DNA of 64,000 bases from Omphiscola glabra (Eukaryota; Mollusca; Gastropoda; Lymnaeidae). The notes beneath the pieces are model-generated. The model did not search any database, was not told where the DNA came from, and saw only the letters and a program-made list of their open reading frames with translations. Below, in pieces: positions 44,481 to 55,786 of the stretch (position 1 is the stretch's first letter; the number at the start of each line of letters is the position of its first letter). The position numbers and the translations under genes are program-made. The stretch is taken from positions 28,925,815 through 28,989,814 of the forward strand of contig OZ024794.1 of NCBI GenBank assembly GCA_964017045.1. Direction: 5' to 3'.

Positions 44481-44938
44481 AATAATTTATTTAAAATTTA
44501 ACACTAAGTATAATAAAATTAGTAACAATTCAATAAACATGACTTTTCCAATTTTTCTGTTCACTTTTTTCTTAAAATGCCCTTAAATAAAATTATCCAA
44601 ATTAAAATTCTTGATGTTATGATAAGTAATTTGTGTGTGTTTGTGTTGTATATTGCATTGAGAATGTCTCATGAAAATTTGGTAGCATTATCTTTTAAAA
44701 TAAAAAAAGTTATGAGCACAATAAGGCAGAAATTTGGAAAGTCGGTCACAAGTTCTCACAGTTAAATACAAAGATAAATAAATGGGTATAAAAAATTCAC
44801 AAAAAAAAATGTTTCTATAGAAGCTAGAAAGATGAAATTGGTGTTTTTGCAAAGCTTATAGCTAGCCCTTTAAAATGATGTATCATTTATGGCAATGGAC
44901 AATACTGAAAATTTCTGTCAAAAAGTACCTACAGACAC
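44480..44938. mobile_element. 3' end of an AGGYAC-family transposon, truncated
   Basis: Matches 49790-50269 along its length (CCATTCACTTTTTTC-like start, TTGCATTGAGAATGT, AGGCAGAAATTTGGAAAGTC, GCAAAGCTTATAGCTAGCCC). It ends in the same AAAGTACCTA terminus. The next eight bases, CAGACACT, should be its target duplication and end in T like the others, but I find no matching left end upstream. Confidence 0.75.
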
Positions 44939-45009
44939 TTGAGACATGATCACTATCAAATCACAGCATTCGGCTATATATATATTATATATATTTCACT
45001 ATATATACT

Positions 45010-45450
45010 AGCGGATATACCCGGCATTTTGCCGGAATATCATTCGGAACGAAGGAACTTCTACAGTCTACAGCCTTATAATTATTCCGATCCCGGTTGG
45101 CTTTAATTCTCGTCGGTATCCCGCTCCAGTTAGCATACCGTTTCCCTCTGGATCCCAATTCCGGTATGATCCCAATCCCGTCGGTATTCCTATCCTGGTG
45201 GTATCTCGATACCAGTGGGATAACGATACCCGTGAGATCCCGATACCGGTAGGGTACCGATCTTGGTATGTTTGGGCTTTCAGATAGGATTCCGATCCGA
45301 GTGGGATCCCGATCCCGTTAGTATGTCGATCCCGTTAGTATCCCGGTGGGATCCTCTTCTCTGATAGGATCCCATTTCCTGATAGGATCCCGATCCCGTT
45401 TGATCCCGTTAGCCGATTGAATCGCGTTACCGTTGGGTTCAATTTACTGC
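45010..45450. repeat. Degenerate GGGATCCCGATCCC-type repeat
   Basis: After ACTAGCGGATATACCCGGCA, short modules such as GATCCCGATCCCG, GTTAGTAT and CCGGTGGGATCC recur with many changes over 350 bases. The start resembles the conserved border (ACTAGC...CCCGGC) of a dispersed repeat seen in many invertebrates; its class is uncertain. Confidence 0.6.
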
Positions 45451-45719
45451 TGGATCTCGTTAACGTTACTATAATAAGCTTTTATATTCCTTTATATATC
45501 CACGTAGAGCTATATAGAAATTTCTGGAATATTCTAGATACTATTTTATAACCTCCTCGGAACGTGTAAACAATAACTTTCTAAGTAATTATTTTTTGAA
45601 CTCGAAAAATTATACAACTAAATGCGTTGTTATAGCTATAATACATTTAAGCTAAAGGAGGGGGCCCACAATCACAAGTGAGGGCCCATTCCATAATTTT
45701 ACCTAATCGATTTTGCCTG

Positions 45720-45867
45720 AGTACTAAATAGTAAAACGAAATAATGCGTTCAAAAAGAAATTTGAAGCAAAATTTTAACGTGTGGACTGAAAAAAATATT
45801 CGACCGAATTTCCGTTCGATCAAATTTTCCGTCGACGAAATTTCTTTCGATCAAATTTCCGGATACG
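45720..45867. mobile_element. Half copy of the foldback MITE at 1757-2030
   Basis: AATAATGCGTTCAAAAAGAA then ATTTGAAGCAAAATTTTAAC and TTTCTTTCGATCAAATTTCC, GGATACG matches the right half of 1757-2030 in order. The left half is missing. Confidence 0.8.
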
Positions 45868-45869
45868 TA

Positions 45870-48290
45870 TTAAAAGTTATCAACCAACCCTTTAAAAGTT
45901 CATTCTGGATAATTATAAATTATATCATAATGAAAACACTACACCGCCCTCTGCACCATTTTTCCTACGCCACTCATTTTGGGCTTGGATCGTAAACTGT
46001 TTGGGCTTGGATCGTAAAGTTAGTTAAATAATTCAATCAATCAATGATCTTAAAACTTGTTTAGCCAATTCTTAATATTTTTCATGCTTTCGACTTTTAG
46101 TTTTATCTAATTAATGTATTGGCCAGTTTTTTCGAAGTCGAGATCTAACAATATAAAATTATTGTCTGCCATTACCAAATTATTTTTCAGGGGAAAATGC
46201 ACACAAAATTTAGTTAAAAAACAAACACGAGACCGAGAAAACAATACAGGTTGAAAAATAACTAGGGCCCATTATGATTTTTTAAAAAAAACAAATATAT
46301 TTGAATCAATCGGTTGATATGCCATATTTTCATAAAACAGCTGAATTTGGCATTTTATAAAGTGTTTATCCCATTATTATTATTACACTTAGGGGCAATC
46401 CATTAATATATTAAACATGATACGCACAAAGGGTACCTAAAAATATATATATATGAAACATAGAAGCATGATTTCTAGTAATAAAATAACGCTGCAAATT
46501 TAGTGGTAATTATCGTCATATATGTGATTTGTGTTTTCACGCGTGAACTCGTCAGATTTTCGTATTATCTAACCCAGTGATAAAGTTCGCATTTGTTTTC
46601 GCGCATGGGACGTAATTTGTGACGAAATTATTTTGTCGTGGAACCAAGCCTACCACTAAGCCAATCAGACAGCAGTCTGGAAATCAGTGACATAATTTTA
46701 AACTTGGTTTACGGTGTCTTCGTTAATTGCCGTGGACGTTATAATTCTTTACACAAAATAAATTGAAACTTGAGCTTGGTGGTTGTGGGGTGGGAGGTAA
46801 ACTCACGTACGCATGGGGTGGATGTCCAAAAATGTACTGGTTCAATGTTAACGAATATGATATGAACTATAAAGGGAGGGGGTTTGAATACATGTGGCAC
46901 GTTCCTTTTTTTCTGTCCGCATCTACCGGAGAGATGTTACGGGGACCAGTTAAAGACGATTTAGGCATCCCTTTTCTTTGTGAAGTACATGGGACATGTG
47001 ATTTTATCTTTTATTCACTATATTAATATTGGTCATTTTTAAAGACAATTTGGCTGGCGCCCCTCCAATGTTGGCGCTTGGGATTACCATCACAAATAGT
47101 CGTACTTCGTGGACACCCCCCCCCCCCCAACCTTCCCAAGACGTATCGTTTATGGATGGCCCCATAGCCTACTTTACATTATAAGTAGCCCCCCCCCCTC
47201 TTTTTTCCTGTTAATTGACACCGGCAAATGTAGCAGATTTGATTAATCGGCGGCTATTTTAGTATTTGGTGCAACTTATGAAAAATGTATCATCTTAATT
47301 GGTAAATTAGACCCTAATTTATTAGCCTAATTATGGCAAGGCAAGGGCATTCTTTGTCAGTGGAAATACAATAAATTATCTAAATTCTAAATAACCTTTC
47401 TTTAAAAAAATAGTGTTATATTTGTGTAAAGAGAACAAAAAGTACATACGCAAATGAATTAACTTAAATCACTATATCCCCCCCACCTCTCTCTCTCTCT
47501 CACTTACCCAGTCCCCCCCCCCCTCAAATCCCTCTGGGGAAAAATTGGGTTGGGGTGGCAAACCTAAATTTAAAATGAAGTGTGAAGGCATGTAGTCAAA
47601 GCAGTTTAAATTTTATCACCATGAGAAGGAATTCGTATATGCCAATTGGCATTTACCTCAAATTATTTTATGAATCTCAAATATTCTTAATAATATAACG
47701 TGCTTAAGAACAGTGAAAATAAGAAAATATGAATAGGGGAAATTAGAGATATTTATACTATTATAAATAACATTATTTTTTATTTAAGATAATATTTTTT
47801 TATAAAATTATACCCGACTTGTACCTTGTAGCTTTATGCCAGAGATGAAATTTTGATCAAAACTTATCTGTTTCTTTCGCGGGAAAGTTCGTAGCTTTCT
47901 TTTCATTCCTTTGAGTGCCTGTAATCTCAGAGAATACTACCGATATTACCTCATACTGGCATTGACCATAGGGCAAAGAAAAGGACTAATAGGGTAAATA
48001 TTTTTTAAACTTAATTTAGCCTGCAACATATTTAGACTTAGGCAATTTTACAGACAACTAACATTCGCTCCAGACTCTACACTTGCACTGCTGATCTTCC
48101 ACTAGCCACTCACTGCCACGAGTATTGATCAGTATTGTAACAATATTGAATAATAATTAGTTAAATTAGTAGTACTAATTAGTAAGTATGTAGGCTTAAG
48201 GATAGGCCTATATATTATGTTGTGTAAACTTAGGTCTAGGGCACGCCAGGGCTATACTAGTGGCAGTACTGTCTGAGTAGTGGTCTGGAC
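45870..48290. other. No gene seen; possible MITE 46390-47166
   Basis: AT-rich with C runs at 47117-47128 and 47190-47198. GGGGCAATCCATTAAT...GATACG (46393-46427) is roughly inverted to CGTATCGTTTATGGATGGCC near 47143-47162. It may be a diverged element related to the one at 17745. No coding region. Confidence 0.4.
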
Positions 48291-48297
48291 TACTCAC

Positions 48298-48305
48298 CAC
48301 TAAGT
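48298..48305. other. Target duplication, left, of outer element
   Basis: CACTAAGT, repeated exactly at 55660-55667. Confidence 0.85.
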
Positions 48306-48659
48306 AGGTACTTTGGTAAAAAATTCAAAATTTTTTGTAAAATAAACCAATGGCATAGTTTAATAGAGCTAATTTTTAACAGAATTATAACACCAAAATC
48401 ATATTTTTAGCTCTTGTAGTTTTAAAGTTATGAATTTTTAAAGTACGACTTAGTTTGTCATTTTTTAACATGGACAGCATCGCCACATTCTGTGACCCAA
48501 TTCTGCTGTTCGCGTCACGAGCTAAATAACTCTCGTTTTAATGATAATTATATACGACTTTTATTTTCAGAACTAATGCTGTATTAAAAAATAATGTTAT
48601 ACAATTATAATTTAATTTATCTAACTATGCACTTTCTATACCAGTAAATTTAATATAAT

Positions 48660-50269
48660 AGGTACTTTGAAGGTCTCACGCGCACGCGGTATGCGCATCC
48701 GAAAAATGACGGAAAAACTGTTGTGGCCATTTTACATTCGGCTCGGGAGGACTTCGTTGTTTTGCGTTTTACGTCACAGTTTTCTAAGAATAAATTGTTT
48801 TGTCATCAGTGACGTAGAGCGCATATTTTTCCAAACACGGCGATATATTTGCATGATGGTGAATTTTGAGACTGTCATCAAATTTATTATTTTGTATCGG
48901 TATATACTTTAATGGCTTAATACTTTTTTGTGTAAAGTCGTAGGACATAGTGGTTTTACCGTAGTAATGCTGTGATCCTTCACACAAAAGAATAACTTTA
49001 CTTCGTTAAGAATGGTTCTTGCAAGAAAAAGTTATGAATTTTCAAACTTCAATGAAATTATCAGTTGTCACCAGTTATCCCCCTTTACAAATAAAACTTG
49101 GGTTGTCGGAAATGGCTCTTCTCATCAATTTTATATAATGATATAAAAATATTTTTATTATTGTTCATATCGAAAAATCCGCTAAGCACTAACCAATTAA
49201 TAAATGAGAAACAGTTTTACAATATTATTAGAAGTTAATACAACCGAATAATTCAAGAAGTTTATATAAATTTTAGTTTTTGTAATCTGTTGAATTTCTG
49301 ACAAGTTTTGTCCCTTGATATACATAAATAGCTATTATACGGTATAATAGTAAATTAATACATAATATAGCATCAAATTACGTTAAAAACTGTAAGTTTA
49401 TTTAGTTAATGTCTAAACATTTTATCTGTTCTCCTTTACTGAACCAATAATAGGAATAATAATAATTTTATCCTTTCGCTAGGGATATTAAACAGAATAT
49501 ATTTACTACATTATACTAAATTTAACTATTACTAACTATTACAACCACACTTACATGCCTATTAGTATCTTTTTAATTTAATAAAATATTAAAATATAAA
49601 TTTTAAATAATTGTTAAGTTAATGTAACATTCTAATACTTACCCTTCCTACTGTGTGTCCTTACCATTAGTCTTATGACTTATGGATGATTTTAATTTTT
49701 TTGAGTAATTTTTATTTATAATTATATCCATCAATTTTAGATATAAAAAAAGAATACTTACCTTTTTATAAATATGACAATTGATTTAAAATTTAACAAT
49801 AGCTTAAGCTTAGTAAAATTAGTTTAAATTAATTAAACATATTATTTTCTGCTTTTTTTCTTCAGAAATATTGATTGTTCCAATTTTTCCATTCACTTTT
49901 TTCGTAACATACCCACAAATAAAATTATCCAAAATGCAAATTCTTGATGTTATGTAAAAGTTTTGTTGTTCATTGATTTGTATATTGCATTGAGAATGTT
50001 TCCTGAAAATTTGGTTGCATTATCTTTTCAAATAAAAAAGTTGTTGGCAAAATAAGGCAGAAATTTGGAAAGTCGGTCACAAGTTTTTACAATTAAATAC
50101 AAAGATAAAGAAGGGGGTTTAAAAAATTCACCAAAAAAATCATAACTTCATTTCTATAAAAGCTAGAAAGATGAAATTGGTATTTTTGCAAAGCTTATAG
50201 CTAGCCCTTTAAAATAATGTATCATTTATGTCAATAGGACAATATTTAAAATTTCTGTCAAAGTACCTA
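48660..50269. mobile_element. Nested non-autonomous AGGYAC-family element (A)
   Basis: AATATAAT lies at 48652-48659 and 50270-50277. The ends are AGGTACTTTGA and TCAAAGTACCTA, a perfect 11-base inverted match. Near the left end TCGTTGTTTTGCGTTTTACG resembles the leader region of element B (GGTGTTTTGCGTTGCTTTGC). The right ~430 bases resemble the right end of element B and the fragment at 44480-44938. It looks like an internally deleted relative of B without a gene. Confidence 0.88.
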
Positions 50270-50599
50270 AATATAATGTATTAATATAAGGCTTTTCTGT
50301 TTACCAAATCTACAGCGTCCATTATACCACTATAAGCCAAGCTATATAGTCTATATATATATAAGGCAATGCATCCCCTAAAATACTGTTTGGGATCTAC
50401 TTATTTTGAACTTTCAACTTTGGCACATGACTAATTAATTAAAACTTTCTCTGACCAATGGTAGGCACCCCAATACTTCGCCGCCGGCGGTAGAAAAACG
50501 AAGGCCGCCGAGCGGCGATCGCCGTGATCAGCTGGCGCTTTTCGTTTTCGGTAGATGTCGGTGTTTTGCGTTGCTTTGCGTCATTTCTAAAAATAGAGG

Positions 50600-50704
50600 G
50601 ACTTCCTTATTTGAATTTGAATCCGCGATGCATGCCGGTTACGGGGGTATCAATAAATAGGAGATCGGACCACGCTGAGACGATCAATTGAAAGGTTGAT
50701 TGGG
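50600..50704 (+). other. Probable leader exon of the element B gene
   Basis: GC-richer sequence ending in GATTGGG|GTAAGTGAG, an excellent donor (GT at 50705). The matching acceptor is TTTTTTTTAG at about 51291-51300, 75 bases before the ATG. The exon start is a guess. Confidence 0.5.
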
Positions 50705-51374
50705 GTAAGTGAGCTTGTTGTGCTTAATTTTTTTATTTATATCGTGTTCGGACTTGGAAATTATTTGTTCGTATAGTTTATATGTTTTTAAAGGGGAAAC
50801 ACTTTTTTAATCGAGTACTGATCATCACACAACTTTATTATAGCTTGACTACCGTGACTAAAAATTCAAGGCTTCCAAGCCGCGGCCATTTTTTCCCACT
50901 CGATCTACCGGAGTCTACCGGAAGTGATATATCTCTAATGTAAACAGTGGTTATTATTATTTAAAACCTTTTTGAAACGACTAGATAAATATTTCCAGCA
51001 TTATGACTTAGTTGTTTGAACCTAAATATACACTTTTCATAACTGGTTTTTAATAATAATTAAACTTTAGGCCATGTAAGAACATGCTATGAATCAATAA
51101 TACATGTAAATAAGACTTAATAAAAAGACAACAAAGACAAAGAGATCAAGCAAAGAATTATGAAGTTATTAAAAACTATAAATGTACATAAGCTAAAGAA
51201 CATTGTGTGGCATATCTAAAAATATTGAATTATTATTTATATGATTATATTATTTTATGTATTCTCTAATAGTAGTCCTGATCTTTTCTTTTTTTTTAGA
51301 GTTACAGATTATTTCCTGTGATTCTGTGATTGTGCTCTGTTTGAGTTTTATCTCTGCAATTATAGTCTTATAAA

Positions 51375-53557
51375 ATGGCTATGGCTGAAATTAAAAAAAC
51401 AATTAAAGATTTTGAAATTTATGTGACAAGTTTTGCTCAGGATGCTGACACGAAGCATTACAGAAATGGCTTTGCTGTACATCTGTATTACACCAATGGC
51501 AAGCATATGTCAAATACTGCAAAAATACTTGATGAATGCCTGCAGCAATCAGACAGCAACTATGTGTCACGTGTAAGTGTCATCAAAGGAAATCTTAACA
51601 GGCTTTTGGAAAAGGTTTCAGGTTTAAAGAGAAGTATTGATAAAAAGTGGCACTTGATAGAAGACCTGCTGCAGAAACCTGTATATGTACCAGTATCGAG
51701 TCCAAAAAAGAAGCGAAAGATGCCTGAGCCTGAGGCTACTTTAGTTGTTGATAATGTCGGTGAAACATTATTGAATTCACCTCCTTTAAAAAAGTTGAGA
51801 ACGGACTGTGAGAAATGCCCTTCTCTTAGAGATGCGAGCCACACAAAATGTACACGTTTGGCAGACAGGTTGAGGAACACTAAATTAAAAGTTAAAGAGC
51901 TTTCCAAGCGCTTCAACCCACGGGTAGTAAATCAGTCTTTTAAAAGAAAGGCTGAAATTATAAATAAATTGAAGGTCAAAAATACATCTTTGACAAGAGA
52001 ATTGGAGTTCCAGAACAAGGCCAAGGTGAAGAAATGTAATGAATGCTCAGCTCGAATCAGCAAACTGAAGCGAGAGAAAAGAAAGTTAGAACGTCATATC
52101 TCATTGCTGAGAAGGCAAAATTTGGCTCTAAAGGAATCGTTAAAATTTAACACAGCAGAAAGAAATTCAGCATTGCTTACTGTCGACACCTTGATGGAGG
52201 CTGAGGAGAAAAGCGAGGAAGCCATTCCAGCCACAACATCATTGTCCCATTCACCCACTGCAAAGAAACCACAGAGAAAGACCTATAGTGCACCAGTGAG
52301 GAAATGCATTTATAATTGCCTGTTGAACCAAGTGCCAATTGAAAGAGCTGGGGCTGTTATAGCTTTTGCAGTGAAGGAGTTAACAGGAAAGGTTTTGACC
52401 GACATCCCAGTATCTTCAACGGCTGCTAACATGGCTTTGGAGATTGGGATCTTGTTGGACATTCAGGTAGCTGATGTCATGTTCCGTTCAGAAAACCTCA
52501 CCTTCTCCTGGGACTCTACGCCGATTGATGGTCAGCACTATAATGCTTGCCACATTTCTACAGGCGAACAGAACCTGACCATTGCAGTGGTTTGAGTTTC
52601 TGGAGGAAAAACAGTGGATTACCTGCACCAGCTTGTTACCTCCCTTCAAGATCTGGCCACCTTGTATTCTGTATACAACAAGGAGGATCAGCATGTTGTA
52701 TTGCATAGCATCCTTCAGTCTTTCAGTACCACTTTGAGTGACAGGGCAAAGGTCAATCAATGTGTTTCGATGCAGTTGGGTGATTTGTTGAACAAGAGGT
52801 TGATTCAACTGAAATGCAATCTGCACCCCCTGGAAGGAATGGCTTCCGAAGCTCGTAAGCAGTGCAAACTTCTGGACGCTAAATGGATCATAACCGGACT
52901 GTCCTTTGGACAAGATGGGAGTGCTGCTAATCTTATCCATGCTATATCTAAACTGAGGTAACTTTTATCTTTTTACACATGACTTATTTTTAGTACAGGT
53001 ACCTAATACTTTGTTAAATAAATAGTTCTGAAAAAGCTCATTTTGCTGTAAGCACATAAAGACAGTTGTGTTTTTTCCCCTCTGCAGGCATAAGATGTCA
53101 TCTGGTGATCCTGCAGGGTTGACAGCATTCCTGGAGAAGGAGAATCTGAAACCTGGTTAAATGGTCGGGATAAAGATATGAAGGATGTTAAGATAGCTCG
53201 TCAGATAGCGGTGGGACAGAAGAGGGAACAGGGAGAGAGGAATAAGTTGGAGAAGAAAGTTAGACCTTTATTAGAATCTGATCAAGGGTTTAATGATGTG
53301 TTATTTAATGATATATGTCAGAATGTTAAGTTAAGATTACCATGCTACTCTCTGGTAGAATGGACTGCCTTCCTATGAGGATTAGGCACATGTGGGATGT
53401 TGATGGGGAGGAGGAGTTTATTGGAGATTTAGTTGGGTATGTTAAGAAATCTGGGAAATTGTTTTGTAGGTTGGAATTTTCTGACACAGATCATGAAGAA
53501 ATAACATTATCACATTTAGTTTCTGATGTTATTATGGGAGATTTTCATTTTATTTAG
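51375..53557 (+). pseudogene. Transposase-like gene of element B, defective
   Basis: The ATG at 51375 has A at -3 and G at +4. The first frame codes 406 residues. A helical N-terminus is followed by KKKRK (111-115), Cys pairs C145/C148/C159 and C221/C224, and a coiled coil (about 195-257). The catalytic-looking core starts near 305 and ends with FSWDSTPIDGQHYNACH (D380 a candidate acidic residue). An in-frame TGA (52593-52595) interrupts it. The same frame continues to 52957 with SDRAKVNQ and LNCxLHPL-like blocks. An intron (52958-53087, GTAACT...CTCTGCAG) joins in phase to GDPAGLTAFLEKENLKPG, then TAA. The next expected part is missing, apparently deleted. A C-terminal module follows, first KMKDVKIARQ-like in one frame, then after a one-base shift near 53340-53380 HMWDVDGEEEFIGDLVGYV to 53557. 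The order of blocks matches a family seen widely in molluscs, corals and echinoderms but without a name I know. DNA transposition is inferred from the flanking ends. Confidence 0.78.
52958..53087 (+). other. Intron in the transposase-like gene
   Basis: Donor CTGAG|GTAACT and acceptor TTTTTTCCCCTCTGCAG|GC. Joining the sides gives an unbroken frame across the junction (KLRHKMSSGDPAGL), which strongly supports splicing. Confidence 0.85.
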
Positions 53558-53925
53558 TTGTGTTTTGATGAAATTTATTTGAATTTTCAGTTCACTCATT
53601 TTAAAATTAAATTTTTAATATTTTCTTTACTTTCAGGTGGACAACATTGTCACATTTAGTTTCTGATGTTCTTCAGGAGATTTTTATTTTGTTTAATTGT
53701 GTGTTTTGATGACATTTATTTGAATTTTCAGCGCTCTAATTTTAAAGGATAATTTTTAATATTTTGGTATACTTTCAGGTGGACGACATTGTCACATTTA
53801 GTTTCTGATGTTCTTCTGGAGATTTTTATTTTGTTTAATTGTGTGTTTTGGTAAAATTTATTTGAATTTTCAGAACACTCATTTTAAAGTTTAATTTTAA
53901 AAATTGTGTATACTTTCAGGTGGAC
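53500..53925. repeat. ~140-bp triplication covering the last codons of the gene
   Basis: ACATTGTCACATTTAGTTTC then TGATGTT recurs at 53506, 53644 and 53786, with downstream TTTGAATTTTCAG and ACTTTCAGGTGGAC in each unit. The first copy encodes the C-terminus of the transposase-like protein. Each later unit has a splice-acceptor-like TTTCAG before the repeated coding piece. Confidence 0.92.
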
Positions 53926-55786
53926 AAGGATACGAACTCTTGCTGTGGACAGTGGATTGCAATATTGCATTGAATGTTTTTATGTTTTGTATTTAAATGC
54001 ACCGGTACAATAATGATGATGGAAATTCATATATCTTTTATATAAAATGTTCTGAATTATTGTTTTTGTATTTAAATACTTTATTAAATTTAGATTGTCA
54101 TTGTCACTGTCTATTTTTTACTGAAGATTTTATTGAATTAGCATTGTTAGTTTAAAAGTTATGCCTAAAAATGCACATCAATGTCAAAAGATTACATGAC
54201 ATTTTTGAATTTTGTATAGCATGATTTTAATAGCTTTTGCAATATTTTAATATTCTGTTACAGTTGAATTGTCACAAACTATTATTAATGAAAATTTTAT
54301 TGCAGTAGCTTTATTAGTTTAAAAGTTATGTATTTAAATGTAAAAAATGTCTCGGCCGCGGGCGCTTTTCATCAAATATTTTTATAAATTTACATACATT
54401 TTTCTGGTCTGTATTTCAGTTATTTTAAATGTGCCTTACTTTTAGATGGACATAATCTGTTTGTATTGAAAATTTTATAGCAGTAGCGTAATTGGTTTAG
54501 TAATTATGTCATTTTTTGTAAAATTAAATTTTTCGAAAATTGTCGTTATCCACCCCCTGTGCTCATAAAATCATATTTTAACAAATATAATAAATTCATT
54601 CACAATTCATGTGTTTTGTTTTGTTACACATTGTATTGTAAATGTCTCCTCCAAATCTGAGAGCTCTAACTTTAATAGCTAAAAAGATACAAGCAAAATA
54701 GTACAAAAAGTGTAATAATGCGATCACAGGTTTAAAAATTAAATACAAAGCCGAATAGTGGTAAAAAAGAAATCACTAAAACTAAAAAATTCATAACTTT
54801 TCTCCTATAATTCATAGAAAGATTATCTTGGTGTCATTGGAAAGCTTAGAGCTAGCTCTTTCCAATGACATGCTCTTTGTGTATGTCTGATGTATTTGAA
54901 AATTTGAGTTGGAGTGCCTACCAATGGTTGAATAGTTTTGCACACAGCAAACTCTTATGAATGAAACTCTGAGGTAGTACTGCCATTATGCAAGGGCTGT
55001 GAATGGTTGCCCATGACGACCTTTTGCACACGGAGAATTCTGATAGCTAATAATATGGACTCTACCGGGTTTTTAAAACTCAAATTAAAACCTTCCAGTT
55101 TAAATCTCTTTCAAATGCATTCTGAAACACAAGTTATCAAATATTTTGAAGTATATAGTGGTAATAATTGAATATTTCCTAAGCTAAGTATCGGCGTCTT
55201 CCGCCATTTAAAAGGGGGCGTGATCACTAATCCAAAATGGCCTGGGCAACCTGTGCATAATGAGGTCAACGTTGGAGAGAATTGAGAAAATGTGACTTGA
55301 GCTAGCGCAATGAAATTTTGCACACATATACTTCAATATGTTATGCAGACCTACATTTAATATGAAAAACCTACCCTGAATATTTAGACCAAATTTTTTA
55401 ATGCAAAGATGCCTTATATTAACATATGATTTTCCTCACTTAAAGTTGTTTTAATGAAAAAAATAACTTAATAGGAATGTAGGCCAACATTTCTCCTAAC
55501 GTGAATGGGCGGAGTTTGACCTTAATTATGGACCAGAAGGACGCCTGATTTATTCGAATTACATGCACATAAAAAATTAAAAACTCGGATTTCATTGCGC
55601 CGACCTCCATTTCCGATAAAAATTTTATAGGAGTGTCCCTTGCTTCGGCGAAGTACCTACACTAAGTGACCACTAGCTGGGCCTTTACTGCCTAGGCTTT
55701 GTGACTTTAGTCTTAACTAATTTTACTTAGAGACTTTACACTAAATTACACAAGCAACTTTTACCGCTTACTCTGCTGAAGTCTTA

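Larger units (their letters stand above)
50463..54920 (+). mobile_element. Nested AGGYAC-family transposon (B) carrying a transposase-like gene
   Basis: CCAATGGT lies at 50455-50462 and again, exactly, at 54921-54928. The ends are AGGCACCCCAA and TTGGAGTGCCTA, inverted with one mismatch. The 4.46-kb interior holds a leader exon with a strong donor, a multi-exon transposase-like gene (defective) and a ~140-bp triplication at its end. The superfamily is unknown to me. An 8-bp duplication is shared by hAT, P and a few others, but the termini match none of those I know. Confidence 0.85.
48306..55659. mobile_element. Outer AGGYAC-family transposon holding two nested relatives
   Basis: Left end AGGTACTTTGGTAAAAAATT, right end GGCGAAGTACCTA, with CACTAAGT on both sides. 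Removing the two insertions inside it (48660-50269 and 50463-54920) leaves about 1.3 kb with no reading frame, so the outer copy is non-autonomous. Its right part (55040-55659) matches another copy at 55850-56270. Confidence 0.82.

Noticed and set aside
51560..51916. Minus-strand ORF of 118 codons and another at 52488-52940
   Set aside because: Shadows of the transposase-like gene, which has recognisable blocks and a phase-matched intron on the plus strand.
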